A stretch of 64,000 bases of DNA from Uropetala carovei (GCA_036926305.1 JAXCHB010000177.1:2666001-2730000); one strand, 5' to 3'. Numbered from the stretch's first letter, positions 46,796 to 58,340 are shown. Translations and numbers: made by a program. The notes: a model not told the origin generated them from the sequence alone.

Positions 46796-46921
46796 GACAT
46801 CATTCCGAAAATAGTCTAAACGTGTTCTAGGTACCTCAAAACGTGTATTTCCGTTGATATCTCGAAGTCGATATTTTTTGTGATCACAATACTTTCCCAT
46901 TACTACGTATGGAGAAAGTAA
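46028..46921 (-). repeat. repeat A, full-length copy
   Basis: The left tip is ACTTTCTCCATATTTGG and the right tip is the palindrome ACTTTCCCATTACTACGTAT followed by GGAGAAAGTA, giving short inverted tips ACTTTCTCCATA. Length is about 890 bp. An internal (AC)n tract duplication is present around 46660-46800. Confidence 0.9.
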
Positions 46922-47227
46922 AAACCAAATCAGGTTTTGAATAAACCTTGACTTTCGGTTAACTGTTATTGTCCAAAAACTAATCAGTTCTTTGTGCTCA
47001 TGCTAAAGTGTTATATATGAAATTTGGTATTAATATGACAAGTACTTTTTGAGTTAGAGTGCTCACAATCACATACATCCATCCATCCACACACACATAT
47101 ACATCATTCCGAAAACAGTCTAAACTTGTTCTCGGGACCTCAAAACATGTATTTCTATTGAAACTCGAAGTCGATTTTTTTCGTGATCACAATACTTTCC
47201 CTATACTATGTATGGAGAAAGTAAAAA
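46922..47227 (-). repeat. repeat A, partial copy
   Basis: A second copy abuts the first in the same orientation and ends at the palindrome ACTTTCCCTATACTATGTAT. Confidence 0.9.
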
Positions 47228-47374
47228 CAATACATCGGTTAGATTAGAGTCCCCCAATATTAACTTCAGGGATTCCATGAATAGCGGTTGATCGAGAAGT
47301 AGAAAAATAAAATATCCGAACTAAGACCGATAAAAGTGGTAGAAAGGAAACCGAAAGAAAAATACCTGTAGAAA

Positions 47375-48185
47375 AAACAATAAAAATTATTATTATGAAC
47401 TGTCAAAGCATTCAAAGGAAACAGGCTGATTTTTGTCACTTATGTTAGTTAAAAGTCATTGTGCAGATGTTGTATCGGGAACAGAGAGCTGGCTGTCAGA
47501 AGACATTAATTCTAACAAGATTTTCCCACCACGTTACGTGATATATCGCAAAGACAGAAGGGAAAGATTCGGAGGTGGAGATTTTATCGCCATAAGAAAC
47601 AGTATATCAAGCCAACTAGAGGAGTTTAACGTCAGCGAACAATGAAAAATTTCGTGTGAGAAATGATAAAAAGTTATCTTTTGCTCATTTTATCGCCCAC
47701 ATGACTCAGGAGTCGAGAATATTATAGAACTCAGTTGTACATTGCAGGTGATTGCCAGGAGAAAGAACGATCCAGTAATTATTCTTGGAGGAGACTTTAA
47801 TCTTCCATCGATCGATTTGAAATCCATAACCTTTGTTAGTGGTGGAAAAAATAGAGAAACTTGTCCTGTATTAATTGAAGCATTTACCCTAAATTCACTA
47901 GAACAAATCGTAAATGAGCCAACACGTTACGACAATAATGGAAACGGAAACATATTAGATATGCTAGCCATGACCCACCCGCTATTGACTAGAAACCTGC
48001 ATATCGACAATGGCATAGGTGACCATAAAATTGTAATTGCCAACTTCAAATATACCCCTGCAACAATAGATAAGCCAGTGCGATTAGTCTATATTTTCAG
48101 TAAAGCAGATCTTCCAGGTTTCAAAACATATGTTACAAATCAAATAACGACATTTATCAATTTTGCGAATAATAACAGCGTAGAT
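47375..48185 (+). pseudogene. LINE endonuclease domain
   Basis: Starts IIIMNCQSIQRKQADF, then ADVVSGTESWLSEDI (catalytic TE.WL), YRKDRRERFGGGDFI, SFYRPH, LGGDFNLPSIDLKSI (GDFN), and NGIGDHKIVIANF (DH motif). Breaks occur near 47430 and at 47643-47740. The reading stops at the hAT insertion at 48186. Confidence 0.88.
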
Positions 48186-48299
48186 CATTGGTGCCCATTA
48201 CGTCTCCCATTGGCGACCGGTCACCCTTTAGGAGGGTCTGTGTTGCCCATGCATCCATCTAGGCATTAAGCTTATATGCCTGAGTAAGGAGTTCTATTT

Positions 48300-48472
48300 T
48301 CTATTCTCTAATATGAACTTTATTAAATCAAAAACCAGAAATGCTCTCACTAATGAACATCTCGAAGACTGTTTACTTCTCCCTGTTTCTAGTTACATGC
48401 CCAATTACCATTCACTGGCTGAAGATATGCAGTGCAAATGTGCCCATTATTCAGCAAATCAACATTAAATTT
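48300..48472 (+). pseudogene. hAT transposase C-terminal fragment
   Basis: Reads MNFIKSKTRNALTNEHLEDC then LLLPVSSYMPNYHSLAEDMQ and a stop. This is the hAT C-terminal dimerisation end (K.RN.L...HLE). Confidence 0.75.
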
Positions 48473-48567
48473 AGTTTAATTAATCAGTTGTATAATGTTG
48501 TTTGATGCATGATGTGTAATAAATGCATTTTGCGGTAAATTTGTTGTGTAATTCTTTCTTAAAATCC

Positions 48568-49345
48568 CTTTTTACTTTCTCCATACATAGTATGGGGAAA
48601 GTATTGTGATCACGAAAAAAATCGACTTCGAGATTTCAATGGAAATACATGTTTTGAGGTCCCTAGAACACGTTTAGACTATTTTCGGAATGATGTGTGT
48701 GTGGATGGATGTATGTATGTGATTGTGGGTGCTCTAACTCAAAAAGTACTTGTCATATTAATGCCAAATTTCATATATAACACTTGAGCATGAGCACAAA
48801 GAACTGATTAGTTTTTGGACAAAAACAGTTAACCGAAAGGCGAGGTTTATTCGAAACCTGATTCGGTTTTTGCAATATTTCTCCGATAATACATCATTAT
48901 TGTATACATTGACCATCAAAAAAAATATAGAAAATATAATTTCCTACATCTTCTATTTCAAACAATTTTCCATAGCAGTTATTGTTTAGGAATTATTTAT
49001 AAATAATCGGTTTTTTCGGTTTCTGTCAAATATCTCCTTAAAAACGTCGTTATTGGTAATCTTCTTGGGGACCAAAGTTGTAGAGAATAATATTTCTTCC
49101 AAGTTTTGTTTGAAACAAATTTTCGTAAAACCATCCATTTCGGAGATATTTTGCTTTTTCTTAATTTCTGGTATACAGCGCCGCCACCATGTAGCGGTGA
49201 ATTCTGTAAATATATTCAAAATATAATTTACGGCAATAAGGACGACTGTATTCTTTTACGATATGAAATAATAATTGAGCCTTATATTGCTATTCATAAT
49301 AATTTCAATATCTATACCCCAAATATGGAGATAGTCATGTGTTGG
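48568..49345 (+). repeat. repeat A copy nested in the hAT insertion
   Basis: Begins with the palindrome ACTTTCTCCATACATAGTAT (48573) and ends CCCCAAATATGGAGATAGT. It is the third layer of nesting: repeat A in hAT in LINE in the NIM1K intron. Confidence 0.9.
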
Positions 49346-49452
49346 CCAAATCAGGTTTTATTATATATTGAAAAAATAAATAGCCTGCAAGACAATTACT
49401 AGGATGAAAGTAGCGCATGATATGAAAAAGTTTTGGCACCCCTGGTGTAGAT

Positions 49453-50584
49453 GATTCTTGGATGGAAATTTTGTGCATCATTCGCGAAAAGATAAAAACG
49501 TCCTAACCAAACCCGTTCGTGATCGCAAGGATCCACGGTGGATGAAGCCGAAGCTCCGTGCCTTGCTCAAGAAACAAAGATGGCATCACACATGCATAAA
49601 GCATCTCAAACAAGTTGGTAGGGTATTTAATAGAGTATTTAATATGCAGAAGCAGTTGAAAGTCTACAAGAGAATTAAGGAATTTGGCTTCTACCGATCC
49701 ACGATACTCACAGATTCATTCAAAAATGACTCTAAAGAATTTTGTTGTACGTGTGAGAAGTTTGAGGAGGTCAGTCAAAGTATCTTATCTACTTACAGAC
49801 AACGGTGAAAGTGTGCGCAATTCTTTTATTAAGGCCAGTATGTTAAATTGGTTGTTCGAAAATTGCTTCACAATCGACAGCGGTCATTTCATTGATTTCC
49901 CTACTCGTATAGATTCAAATATGAGCCATATAGAAATATCCGAAAGCAGTATCGTTAAATTGCTAAATCAGGTCTATAAAAGAAAATCACCAGGGCCGGA
50001 AGCCATACCTGCGTTCATTGTAACCTCGCTAGAGAACAAATTAGCTCCGTACCTTAAGATCATATTCACAAAATCTTTAGATGATGGAGTAGTTCCTTTG
50101 ATAAGGAAAACAGCCCACGTTACACCTATACACAAAACGGGAAGTAAATTTAAAGTGGAGAACTACCGCCCTATATCATTGACATCAATCTTCTGTAAGT
50201 TTTTGAACACATTATCGGCAGCTGAATAATGCGATTCCTCAAAATTAAAGATACTTTGCGCAGAGGCAAGTCGTACGACACACACTCAGCTCTACTCACA
50301 CATGATATTGTGAAAGCAGCTGACAAGGAATAGGAGTAGATGCAGTATTCTTAGACCTTAAGAAAACCTTCGACACCGTTTCTCATACAAAAATAGTGCA
50401 AAAATTGAAGGCTTATTCAATTAACGAGAAAATCATAAATATCATCACTTCGTTCCTTTTGGATAGAAACCAGAGAGTAGTTCTCGATGGAGTTGCATCA
50501 GACGTCGTCAAAGTGACTTCCAGGGTGCCTCAGTGAAGTGTAATTGGACCTCTGCTATTCTTGATATATATAAATGATTTAGCG
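49453..50584 (+). pseudogene. LINE reverse transcriptase, N-terminal and palm part
   Basis: Pieces: KDPRWMKPKLRALLKKQRWH linker; SSIVKLLNQVYKRKSPGPEA then IPAFIV; GSKFKVENYRPISLTSIFCK; RRGKSYDTHSALLTHDIV; then in another frame VDAVFLDLKKTFDTVSH (palm Asp) and GPLLFLIYINDLA, at whose end the hAT element is inserted. Four or more frameshifts occur. Confidence 0.9.
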
Positions 50585-50899
50585 CAGGGGTGGGCAACCT
50601 CTGGCCCGCGGGCCAGCTCCGGCCCGCGAACGTGTGTAAACCGGCCCGCAGATATTTTCTAAATATATATAATAAATAGCCGCCGAAGAATATATCTCAT
50701 GAAATTATGTTTATTGTAATTTTTATTTTATTTGCTGCTATTAAATTGTTTTTAACATTTTGATTGTGCGACGTCTATGAATCATTTGAATTTGTGGCAT
50801 AGGTCACGACTCGAGTAAGCAGCAGTGTTGCCAAATGGTAAGCAAGCATAGCTTCTGGCAACACTGGTAAGCAGGCATAGACTTGCACACAGTCAGTAA

Positions 50900-51660
50900 A
50901 GCCCTGTTCACACGGGGCAAAATCACATGCCAGACATGTTGTCTGCCATCCACTTGCGTCGTGTGAAATAGCGAATGGCATGCGCCTAGTATAGCGAAAG
51001 CTTTCAGGCCACTGACAGAGAATAGAGCATGTACTATTTTTGAGGCAATCTTGCGACCATTTCCACCAATTCTGTTTGGATCGCCATTGAGGAAGGAATA
51101 TTTGCCGGTAAGTGCTTCTCTTTAGGTCATTTTATAATGTACGAGTTGGATGTTGCTTGCATACTGCAAGCTAAATGTACACAATTAGGTAATTGTAATG
51201 AAGTTTGGTTCAATTGAATCATTTAAATTAGAGAGATGATATTCCTACCCACGACACGAGACTCCTTCATTGATCCAAATATAAATTAGCATAAGTCGAG
51301 AACAAAGTCAGATATCGGAATGAATCTTTCAGTAAAAGATGTTTTAATCCTTCTTCTACATATAATAGGATACACTTTAAGCCTATCTCTAATGGTTCCA
51401 GGCACCAGGCTCTGCAGAATGTGGTCGTAATGTAAGTGTATCATGCGTTTCAACAGCAAATGTTAATGAATAATCGATGGATAAAAGTAAATAATTTGGA
51501 GAGGATTTACCATTTTATTTTTATGAAGGTATTTATTGAAACCTATCGCAATGCATATTTGAAAATCTAAGATTATTAAGGTTTTATAGTATTTTTGAAA
51601 TTATAATAATTTTCGATTTTTTTTTTCTATGAATATGTTTATTAAAGGTTATATATTTTT
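50900..51660. other. 5' leader of hAT element 3, no gene seen
   Basis: Noncoding region between the left end and the transposase start. Confidence 0.5.
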
Positions 51661-51666
51661 ATTAGG

Positions 51667-53458
51667 ATGGCTACACCATATAAACAGAGAAAAGTAGATT
51701 TGGAACATCGTGCCTTTCAAGAAAAGTGGACAAATGACTATTTTGTGATAGAAAGAAATAATAAACCATCGTGTTTAATTTGTTTAGACGTGATTTCGGT
51801 TAATAAAGAACATAACATCAAAAGACACTATGCAACTAAACATGCTAATTATGACAAGTTTATGGGAAAAGAAAGGATTATAAAAATTTAAAATAATGTT
51901 TAAATCAACAGATGACATTATTTTTAAAAAATACACAAGAATCAGAAGCTGCAGTGAAAGTAAGCAACGTAATTGCATCAAAAATTGCAAAAAGTTCAAA
52001 GTTTTTTTCGGATGGTGAATTTGTTAAAGACTGTATGCTAGCTGCAGTGGAAACAGTGTGCCCTGAAAATAAAAAGAAATTTGAAAACATAAGCTTATCG
52101 AGATGAACAGTAACGAGACGAATTGATGAAATGTCAGCCAGTGTAAAACAGTCCTTACAACAAAAAATTTCTGATTTTGATTATTATTCGTTGGCTTTCG
52201 ACGAAAGCACTGATTTGACAGATACAGCTCAATTATCTATTTTATCAGAGGAATAGATAGAAATTTTAATGTAACAGAAGAACTGTTATCACTTACTCAA
52301 CTTAAAACGACAACGACGGGTGAAAACATATTTAATAAGATAAAAGAAGTTATGCTAGAATACAAACTTGAATTCAGTAACTTAATCAAAATATCCACTG
52401 ACGGCACCAGATCTATGGTAGGGAAGAACAGGGGTGCCTTGGCGTATTTGAAAAAGGATATGGGTGAAAGTTTATATACAGAAAAATTTATTTTTCATTC
52501 ATAATTCATCAAGAAAGTCTGTTCCAAGATAGTTAATATTGAAAATGTGATGAACGTTGTTGTAAAATGCATTAACGAAATTAAATCTAAATCCTCACTT
52601 GGTCATCATGAATTTATGGAACTCCTGAAAGATGTTGAATCTGAGTATTCCGATTTCACTTATTATTGTGCAATTCGATGGCTGTTGAAGGGAGCAATGT
52701 TAAAAAAATTTCATGAATTGAAAGAAGAGGTGAAACTGTTCGTGGATCTCAAAGGAAACCCCATTTTGGAGCTAAGCGATGAAAAGTGGATCTGTGATTT
52801 GGGATTTTTAGTAGATATCACTACTTTTTTGAACGAATTAAATGCAAAATTGCAAAAAGAAAACCAAATAGTAACTGAACTATATGGCGCAGTGCGTGCA
52901 TTCAAAAAGAAATTGCTACTGTGGCAAACCCAATTTAATAATAATAATTTCTCTAACTTCCTTACATTTAGCAGTTCATATGAGAATACGTATGAAAAAC
53001 AAAAATTTATCGATATTTTGAAAAATTTGCATGAAGAGTTTGAAGAAGGATTCGTTGATTTTGGCAGTAAAGAGACATTTTTTGAAATATTTTCATCACC
53101 ACTTCATATCCCTCATATTAACAAAATTCCAGATAAATATCAAATGGAAATATTGGAAATGCAAGAAAAAACAGAATTGAAAATGAAATTTTTGGAATTG
53201 TCTCAACTCAAATTTTATAAAAATTTGAACTGAGAAGAATTTCCACAGATGATAGATAATACAAAGAAAATTCTGTCATTATTTGGCAGCACATACAGAT
53301 GTGAACAATTTTTTTCAAAAATTACATTTATAAAATCCAAGAACAGGTCCAGAATTTCTGACGTAAATTTAGAAAATACTCTGTGCATTGCTACGACAAA
53401 TATTGATCCAGATATCAATTCAGTGATAAAAAATAAACAGTATCAAATCTCTAATTAA
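51667..53458 (+). pseudogene. hAT transposase, GTF2IRD2/Charlie-like
   Basis: Starts MATPYKQRKVDLEHRAFQEK with a C2H2/BED-like finger (CLICLDVISVNKEHNIKRHY then ATKH). After frame changes: SDGEFVKDCMLAAVETVCPE, first Asp in YYSLAFDESTDLTDTAQLS (about 52190), second in LIKISTDGTRSMVGKNRG (about 52395), an open 228-codon block 52547-53233, and the C-terminal RCEQFFSKITFIKSKNRSRI (53310). Stops at 51891, 52106, about 52255, 52503 and 53233 or shifts nearby inactivate it. Confidence 0.9.
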
Positions 53459-53781
53459 ATATTATAAAAATAAAATATTGCAATTTTTGTTACTGGAATT
53501 GTATTTGTATTTTGTTACTATAATTGTATTTTTGTAATTTTATCTTGAATTTGTATTTCGTTTTTCTTATTAATAAAATTAATTATATGTACGAATAGAT
53601 ATAAATATTACAATAAATAACATAAAACTGTTTATGACAATTTTTTATATTACATGGTTTTAATTCTAAAAAAAATAATCCAAAAAATCGTGGAAAGCTA
53701 AATAAAAATTGGCCCGCGTGTACCTTGCAGACATTTTATTTAGCCTGCCTCTTAAAAAGGTTGCCCACCCATGATTTAGCG

Positions 53782-54121
53782 GATAATATAAAGTGTAAAG
53801 TCAGACACATCGCGGACGACACACTTATATATGGTGAAATGAACACAATATACAACCTGGAGACTTTGCAAAGTGACCTTCAGGCTATTACGAAGTGGTG
53901 TAAAGATTGGCAACTTGAACTGAATATAGAGAAATGTGCTGCAATGAATTTCACTCATTCCATGAATTTCATCCATTACCCATACGAAATATCTGCATTA
54001 AAGCTAAAATACGTCAATAACCACAAACACCTAGGAGTCACACTATTGAAACAATTGCTAGAACCGGGAAATACTACAGATCTTTTTTCCCAGACGCGAT
54101 AAGACAGTCCAACAGAGGAAT
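53782..54121 (+). pseudogene. LINE reverse transcriptase, catalytic YxDD block and thumb
   Basis: Continues the RT: DNIKCKVRHIADDTLIYGEM (catalytic ADD), then LQAITKWCKDWQLELNIEKC and KHLGVTL. It ends at the MITE insertion. Confidence 0.9.
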
Positions 54122-55320
54122 TACCGTATCTGCCCGAATACAAGGCGATGTTTTTTGTCAAAATCTATCATGAAAAAATCATCTGTCGGCTTAAATGCGA
54201 GTCCGACGAAAATTTGGGTTATGGTTAAATCTCGAAGTCACTCATTGCCTTTGCATTCAAATGATAGTACTATATTTTTCGTAAAGTAAATATTTGACCT
54301 ACGATGAATATATATAAAAATATCTTGGCGAGATCGCTTGCGTAAATTGACGGTTATGCAAAATGCGTTGACGGCTTTGAATGCTCAACCTTTTGAATTT
54401 CGGTAAAACTTTACATGGAACGTGTATAATTATAAAAATGCAGTTTCTTAAGGCAATATATATGCTAATTTCATTAGAAATAGATATGGATGAAAAAATA
54501 TCTTGGCGAGATCGCTTGCTTAAATAGACGATTACTCAAAATGCGTTGACGGCTTTGAACGCTCAACTGTTTGAATTTCGGTAAAACTTTACATGGAATG
54601 TGTATAATTATAAAAATGCAATTTCTTAAGGCAATATATATGCTAATTTCATTGGAAATAAACTTGGATGAAAAAATATCTTGGCGAGATCGCTTGCGTA
54701 AATAGACGATTAATCAAAATGCGTTGACGGCTTTGAACGCTCAACTGTTTGAATTTCGGTAAAACTTTACATGGAACGTGTATAATTATAAAAATGCAGT
54801 TTCTTAAGGCAATATATATGCTAATTTCATTAGAAATAGATATGGATGAAAAAATATCTTGGCGAGATAGCTTGCGTAAATTGACGGTAACGCAAAATGC
54901 GTTGACGGCTTTGAATGCTCAACTGTTTGAATTTCGGTAAAACTTTACATGGAACGCGTATAATTATAAAAATGCAATTTCTTAAGGCAATGTAAATGCT
55001 AATTTCATTGGAAATAGACTTGGATGAAAATTTTCTTGGCGAGATCGCTGTTACTATATTTGACTTTTTGTGAAAATGAAGATGAATGAAATTATTGTCA
55101 CTGAATGTGGAACATTATTCAATGATGTAAAATTGGAGTAATATTTCAAAATGTCAACAACTAAACCATTTCCCACACATTTCTTCGATCTCGAATAATG
55201 TATTCTAAGATGTGTATGAATGCCTGGCACACTTCAGCATAAAATCTACGAAATTTACGTTTTTGCCAAAAAATTGTGGAAACTTTTGGGGGGTCGGCTT
55301 CTATTCGGGCAGATACGGTA
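54122..55320. mobile_element. Tc1/mariner-pogo-like MITE containing a 178-bp satellite array
   Basis: The ends TACCGTATCTGCCCGAATA are inverted at 54122 and 55320, with TA as target. Inside, four units of exactly 178 bp start at 54321, 54499, 54677 and 54855, with a degenerate fifth at 55032 (each with TATCTTGGCGAGATCGCTTG). No transposase. Confidence 0.85.
54321..55050 (+). repeat. 178-bp tandem repeat array
   Basis: Units share AAACTTTACATGGAACGTGT and AATGCGTTGACGGCTTTGAA with a few percent divergence. Confidence 0.95.
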
Positions 55321-55556
55321 GTTAGAGTTCATTGGTGCTATGACACCCCCTCCCAAATGCTCCTGGCGGCTCGCAGGGTATTAATGTAAATGTAAAAAGT
55401 GTCAGATGAATTACAAATAAGCACATTTCCTGTGATAGAATATTCTAAATTTATTATGTTATGCAAACCATTCATCTCATTTATTAATGTAAATGTAATT
55501 GTTTCAAATGAGTGATTTAACAAACTAAAAATTTGACTTTGTCCCTTTGTATTTAG

Positions 55557-55713
55557 GTTATATGAAGTGATAGAGACCCTTGGAAGAATACATTTAGTAA
55601 TGGAGTATGCCAGTGGTGGTGAGCTTTTTGCACATATTACTACGGAGGGACAACTTCTTGAGGCAGAAGCAAAGAAGGTTTTTGCTCAGGTTGTTGCAGC
55701 TGTTCAGCACATG
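55557..55713 (+). CDS. NIM1K: NIM1 kinase, hinge exon
   Basis: The acceptor TTGTATTTAG ends at 55556 and the donor GTGAGTG starts at 55714. The first base completes the split Arg codon. It reads LYEVIETLGRIHLVMEYASG then GELFAHITTEG and AKKVFAQVVAAVQHM. It contains the hinge (MEYASGGEL) and helices D/E. It ends in phase 0 and precedes a 1.86-kb intron. Confidence 0.97.
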
Positions 55714-56209
55714 GTGAGTGAGCATTGATTCATTAATAGACAGTTTATTTTCTTGCAGTTAATTTATTCTTAGACACAGTATGACCTCAATTAAACATTG
55801 TTTACTTTTTCTCATTGTTTCGTAAACTGTTCATAAATTTTAATTTATTCCATTTTTCTCATGGAATCATTCTCTTGAAGATAATTTTGCATCAATGCTT
55901 AGCTCAATTCCTTTTGTCTTGCCAGGGCCAATCATGGCAAACAAATCAAATGTCTTCATTTTTACCATATCATTACTATTGTTGTGAAAAAACAGTATTA
56001 TCCAGTTTTAAGTTTAACTATAAATACACAATTTTATACAACTTTTATACTAACTTGAGATGCATATACAGGATGTCCACAATGTCTTCTCACCCCCACT
56101 TAAGCTAGCACATAACTAATTACAACTTTTATTACTTACTGGTAATTAATTACTACTATTAATGTTGATTTTAATAATGCTATAAATGATTCATTTCAAC
56201 TTATAACCT
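55714..56209. other. NIM1K intron, nothing recognised
   Basis: AT-rich noncoding sequence. Confidence 0.6.
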
Positions 56210-56697
56210 CAGGGCCGCACCTAGGGTGTTTGGCACCCGGGTGCAAAATATTTCTGCAGCGCCCCCCTCCCCTCCCCCAAAGTGACTACTACTAATTTAC
56301 GATCACCTCGAAAGGTTGTGGGAAATGTACGAACTAAATACTGCCACAGACCCTCGCTGGGATGGAGAGTGCAATTAGGGCAGCACCCCATCCCCCCTGT
56401 TGATTCCGAGCTCTGTTTTTCAGTCATCTCTTATAATACGTTTTTCTGAGAATAGAACAATGTGAATGCATACTGCGAGTGCTTATAGGTAAATTTTGAA
56501 TGAGAAATTTTGTATCGCTCTGATATTTCTGCCTTTCCCTCCCTGCTTGAAGGGAAAAAGATCCAAGTGAAAGGGTAAAAATCATCGCACATTCATCACA
56601 TTCTAATAATATATAGATACAAATATCTTGATGGGAAGGCACCCCCAACTAGTTGGCACCTGGGTGCTGTGCACCCTGGGTTGGCGCGGATACCCTA
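56210..56697. mobile_element. probable hAT-type MITE
   Basis: The left end is CAGGGCCGCACCTAGGGTG and the right end, in reverse, is AGGGTATCCGCGCCAACCC; the inner words GGCACCCGGGTGC and GGCACCTGGGTGC mirror each other. I could not find matching 8-bp flanks, so exact ends are uncertain. Confidence 0.55.
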
Positions 56698-57071
56698 TAT
56701 GTATGTATGCCATGTTTCAAAACCCAATAACTAATTCATTTTGGGCACTTCCATATAAGCTGGGAGTATAAAATTTTGTCTGTTTGTAGCTTATGGTATA
56801 CCCTCAATATAAAAATTTGCAATGCTCAGAAGAAAGTCCTGGGTTCAACTCCAGGGGATAATTTCATTTCCCATAAGGTAACACTTAAAAGGTGATTTTT
56901 CAAAGTGCAAGCTTCTATTCTTTTGCTAATTTAAATTGGAAGAAATTGACCTACAATCTCTGGACTTTCAAAAAAGAATGATTCGAGTTTCTTACTCATG
57001 CTGTAATTTATATAGCATCCTTGAGTAAAGCACCTAAATAGCAAAATGCCATTAATGTCAATAACTTTGAG
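56698..57071. other. NIM1K intron; repeat B-like phrases
   Basis: Contains GGTTCAACTCCAGGGGATAA and TTATGG-type words that also occur in repeat B. No gene. Confidence 0.5.
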
Positions 57072-57448
57072 CAGGGCCGGCCTTAGGCCTATTGTACCTA
57101 TTGGACCCAATCGGACCCCATGGCTAAGGAGGCCCCGCAATGGTTTAGGGGCTCCAAACTATCTGTTGGTGATGATTCTTTTTATATTTATCCATAGTCC
57201 CATCCATACCCAAGTGGTCTAATGAGAGGCCATCTGATGCTCTCAGAATGCAAGAAATGCATTGGCGGCCTGGGATCCACCCCGGATCCCCACCCCCTGG
57301 CATGGCCTTTTAGGCCTTGTTGCTTCGGTGCTTTGGACCTCGCTTGCTGTGCCCCTCCCAAATCTTTTTTTTCAAATTCGCCTTTTAGATGTAGGGGCCC
57401 CGCCAAAAGTTCTCTAATTGGGCCCCGCAATTTCTAGGGCCGGCACTG
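57072..57448. mobile_element. hAT-type MITE, 377 bp, exact 8-bp duplication
   Basis: The ends are CAGGGCCGGCCTTAGG (57072) and, in reverse, CAGTGCCGGCCCTAGA (57448). ACTTTGAG is identical at 57064-57071 and 57449-57456. Noncoding. Confidence 0.92.
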
Positions 57449-57572
57449 ACTTTGAGTTTTATTTTAAGCATGTGATTAAACTGTTGTTATTATATTTTGT
57501 AGTGATGATGTTTTTCTTAGAATTCAAAAGAAACTCATGTAAGTGCATTAAAATATTTTCATTTGCATACAG

Positions 57573-57857
57573 CACAGGCACAACTTTATTCATCGAGACA
57601 TCAAGGCTGAGAATGTGTTCCTATCCAACAATGGTAGCGTCAAAGTTGGTGACTTGGGGTTCAGCACACACGTGCAGTCAACCAGAGAAAGTCGACTGAC
57701 AACATTTTGTGGATCTCCTCCATATGCAGCCCCAGAGCTCTTCAGAGACTCCTCTTACATGGGACCCCAAGTGGATGTTTGGGCCCTCGGTGTATTACTT
57801 CATTTCATTGTTTCTGCTGCTCTTCCATTCCGTGCTTCCACAGTTGCAGCCCTTAAG
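57573..57857 (+). CDS. NIM1K: NIM1 kinase, catalytic and activation loop exon
   Basis: The acceptor TTTGCATACAG ends at 57572 and the donor GTTTGA starts at 57858; both junctions are phase 0. It encodes HRHNFIHRDIKAENVFL with the catalytic HRD Asp and Asn, GSVKVGDLGFSTH (DFG motif as DLG), FCGSPPYAAPELF (APE) and VDVWALGVLLHFIV. NIM1 in vertebrates has DFG, so DLG is a variant. The donor GTTTGA is less ideal than the others but the continuation fits the next exon. Confidence 0.97.
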
Positions 57858-58099
57858 GTTTGAACATAATTTCTTTTAAAGGAAAATAGTACATTTTGAT
57901 TCTAACTTACAAGGAGAGGACTTGAGGTGAAATCCACGGATTCCTGTCATACTTTGCTAGTAGGTAACTTCACTCCCCTAGTGTACGTGTGCAAAACGCT
58001 AGGTGTAGATAAGCAGTCGTTATTGAGAAATTAGCGATTAAAAGTTTAAGGAAACTGAAGCTCAAGATGAATACAATAATAAGGGATTAGTTGCTAAGC

Positions 58100-58171
58100 G
58101 AAACGGTGGTCTAGTCGCTAGAGTCGCGGCCGTCGAAACTTATTTTCGCGCGTTCGAGACCCGTTATCGCG
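58100..58171 (+). repeat. tRNA-like sequence in the left arm (SINE-head candidate)
   Basis: Box A and box B are 44 bases apart, start to start, as in tRNA genes, and the T-stem pairs at 4 of 5 positions. The acceptor stem does not pair, so it is a tRNA-derived sequence rather than a functional tRNA. Confidence 0.55.
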
Positions 58172-58340
58172 AATTATTTTTTTCGTTTTTTATTTCTTCT
58201 TTCATGACACAATTATTGCATCATTTATATTTTATCGGTATTTCCTGCGAAAAATTCGCATTTTCCGCGATTGTGAAATTATTTACGTTAACCTGTTTTA
58301 TCTATATTTAATTTTGTGTATATTAATAATACGAGATTGA

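Larger units (their letters stand above)
48186..49444 (+). mobile_element. hAT-derived insertion in the LINE
   Basis: The ends are CATTGGTGCCCATTACG (48186) and, in reverse, CAGGGGTGCCAAAACTT (49444). The flanking 8 bases GCGTAGAT (48178-48185) and GTGTAGAT (49445-49452) differ at one position. It contains a hAT transposase C-terminus and a full repeat A copy. Confidence 0.75.
50585..53773 (+). mobile_element. hAT element 3 (Charlie/GTF2IRD2-like) with exact 8-bp duplication
   Basis: The ends are CAGGGGTGGGCAACCTC (50585) and, in reverse, CATGGGTGGGCAACCTT (53773). ATTTAGCG is identical at 50577-50584 and 53774-53781. Subterminal GGCCCGCG words occur at both ends. The plus strand encodes a broken transposase. 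The insertion splits the LINE RT between INDLA and DNIKCKVRHIADDT. Confidence 0.93.
47375..55400 (+). mobile_element. CR1/jockey-like LINE interrupted by three later elements
   Basis: LINE sequence occupies 47375-48185, 49453-50584, 53782-54121 and 55321-55400. Endonuclease, linker, RT and a 3' tail (GGCGGCTCGCAGGGT then TAATGTAAATGTAA) are in consistent order. At the first two insertions one copy of the target duplication restores continuity, and at the third a TA dinucleotide does. Total LINE sequence is about 2.4 kb, so internal deletions are likely. It lies in NIM1K intron 1 in the sense direction. Confidence 0.85.

Noticed and set aside
56210..56697. Exact target-site duplication for the MITE
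   Set aside because: TATAACCT on the left and ATATGTAT on the right do not match; kept as a MITE with uncertain ends.
58100..58171. Functional tRNA gene in the palindrome arms
   Set aside because: Box A and B are present but the acceptor stem does not pair and no sensible anticodon arm is seen; called tRNA-derived only.
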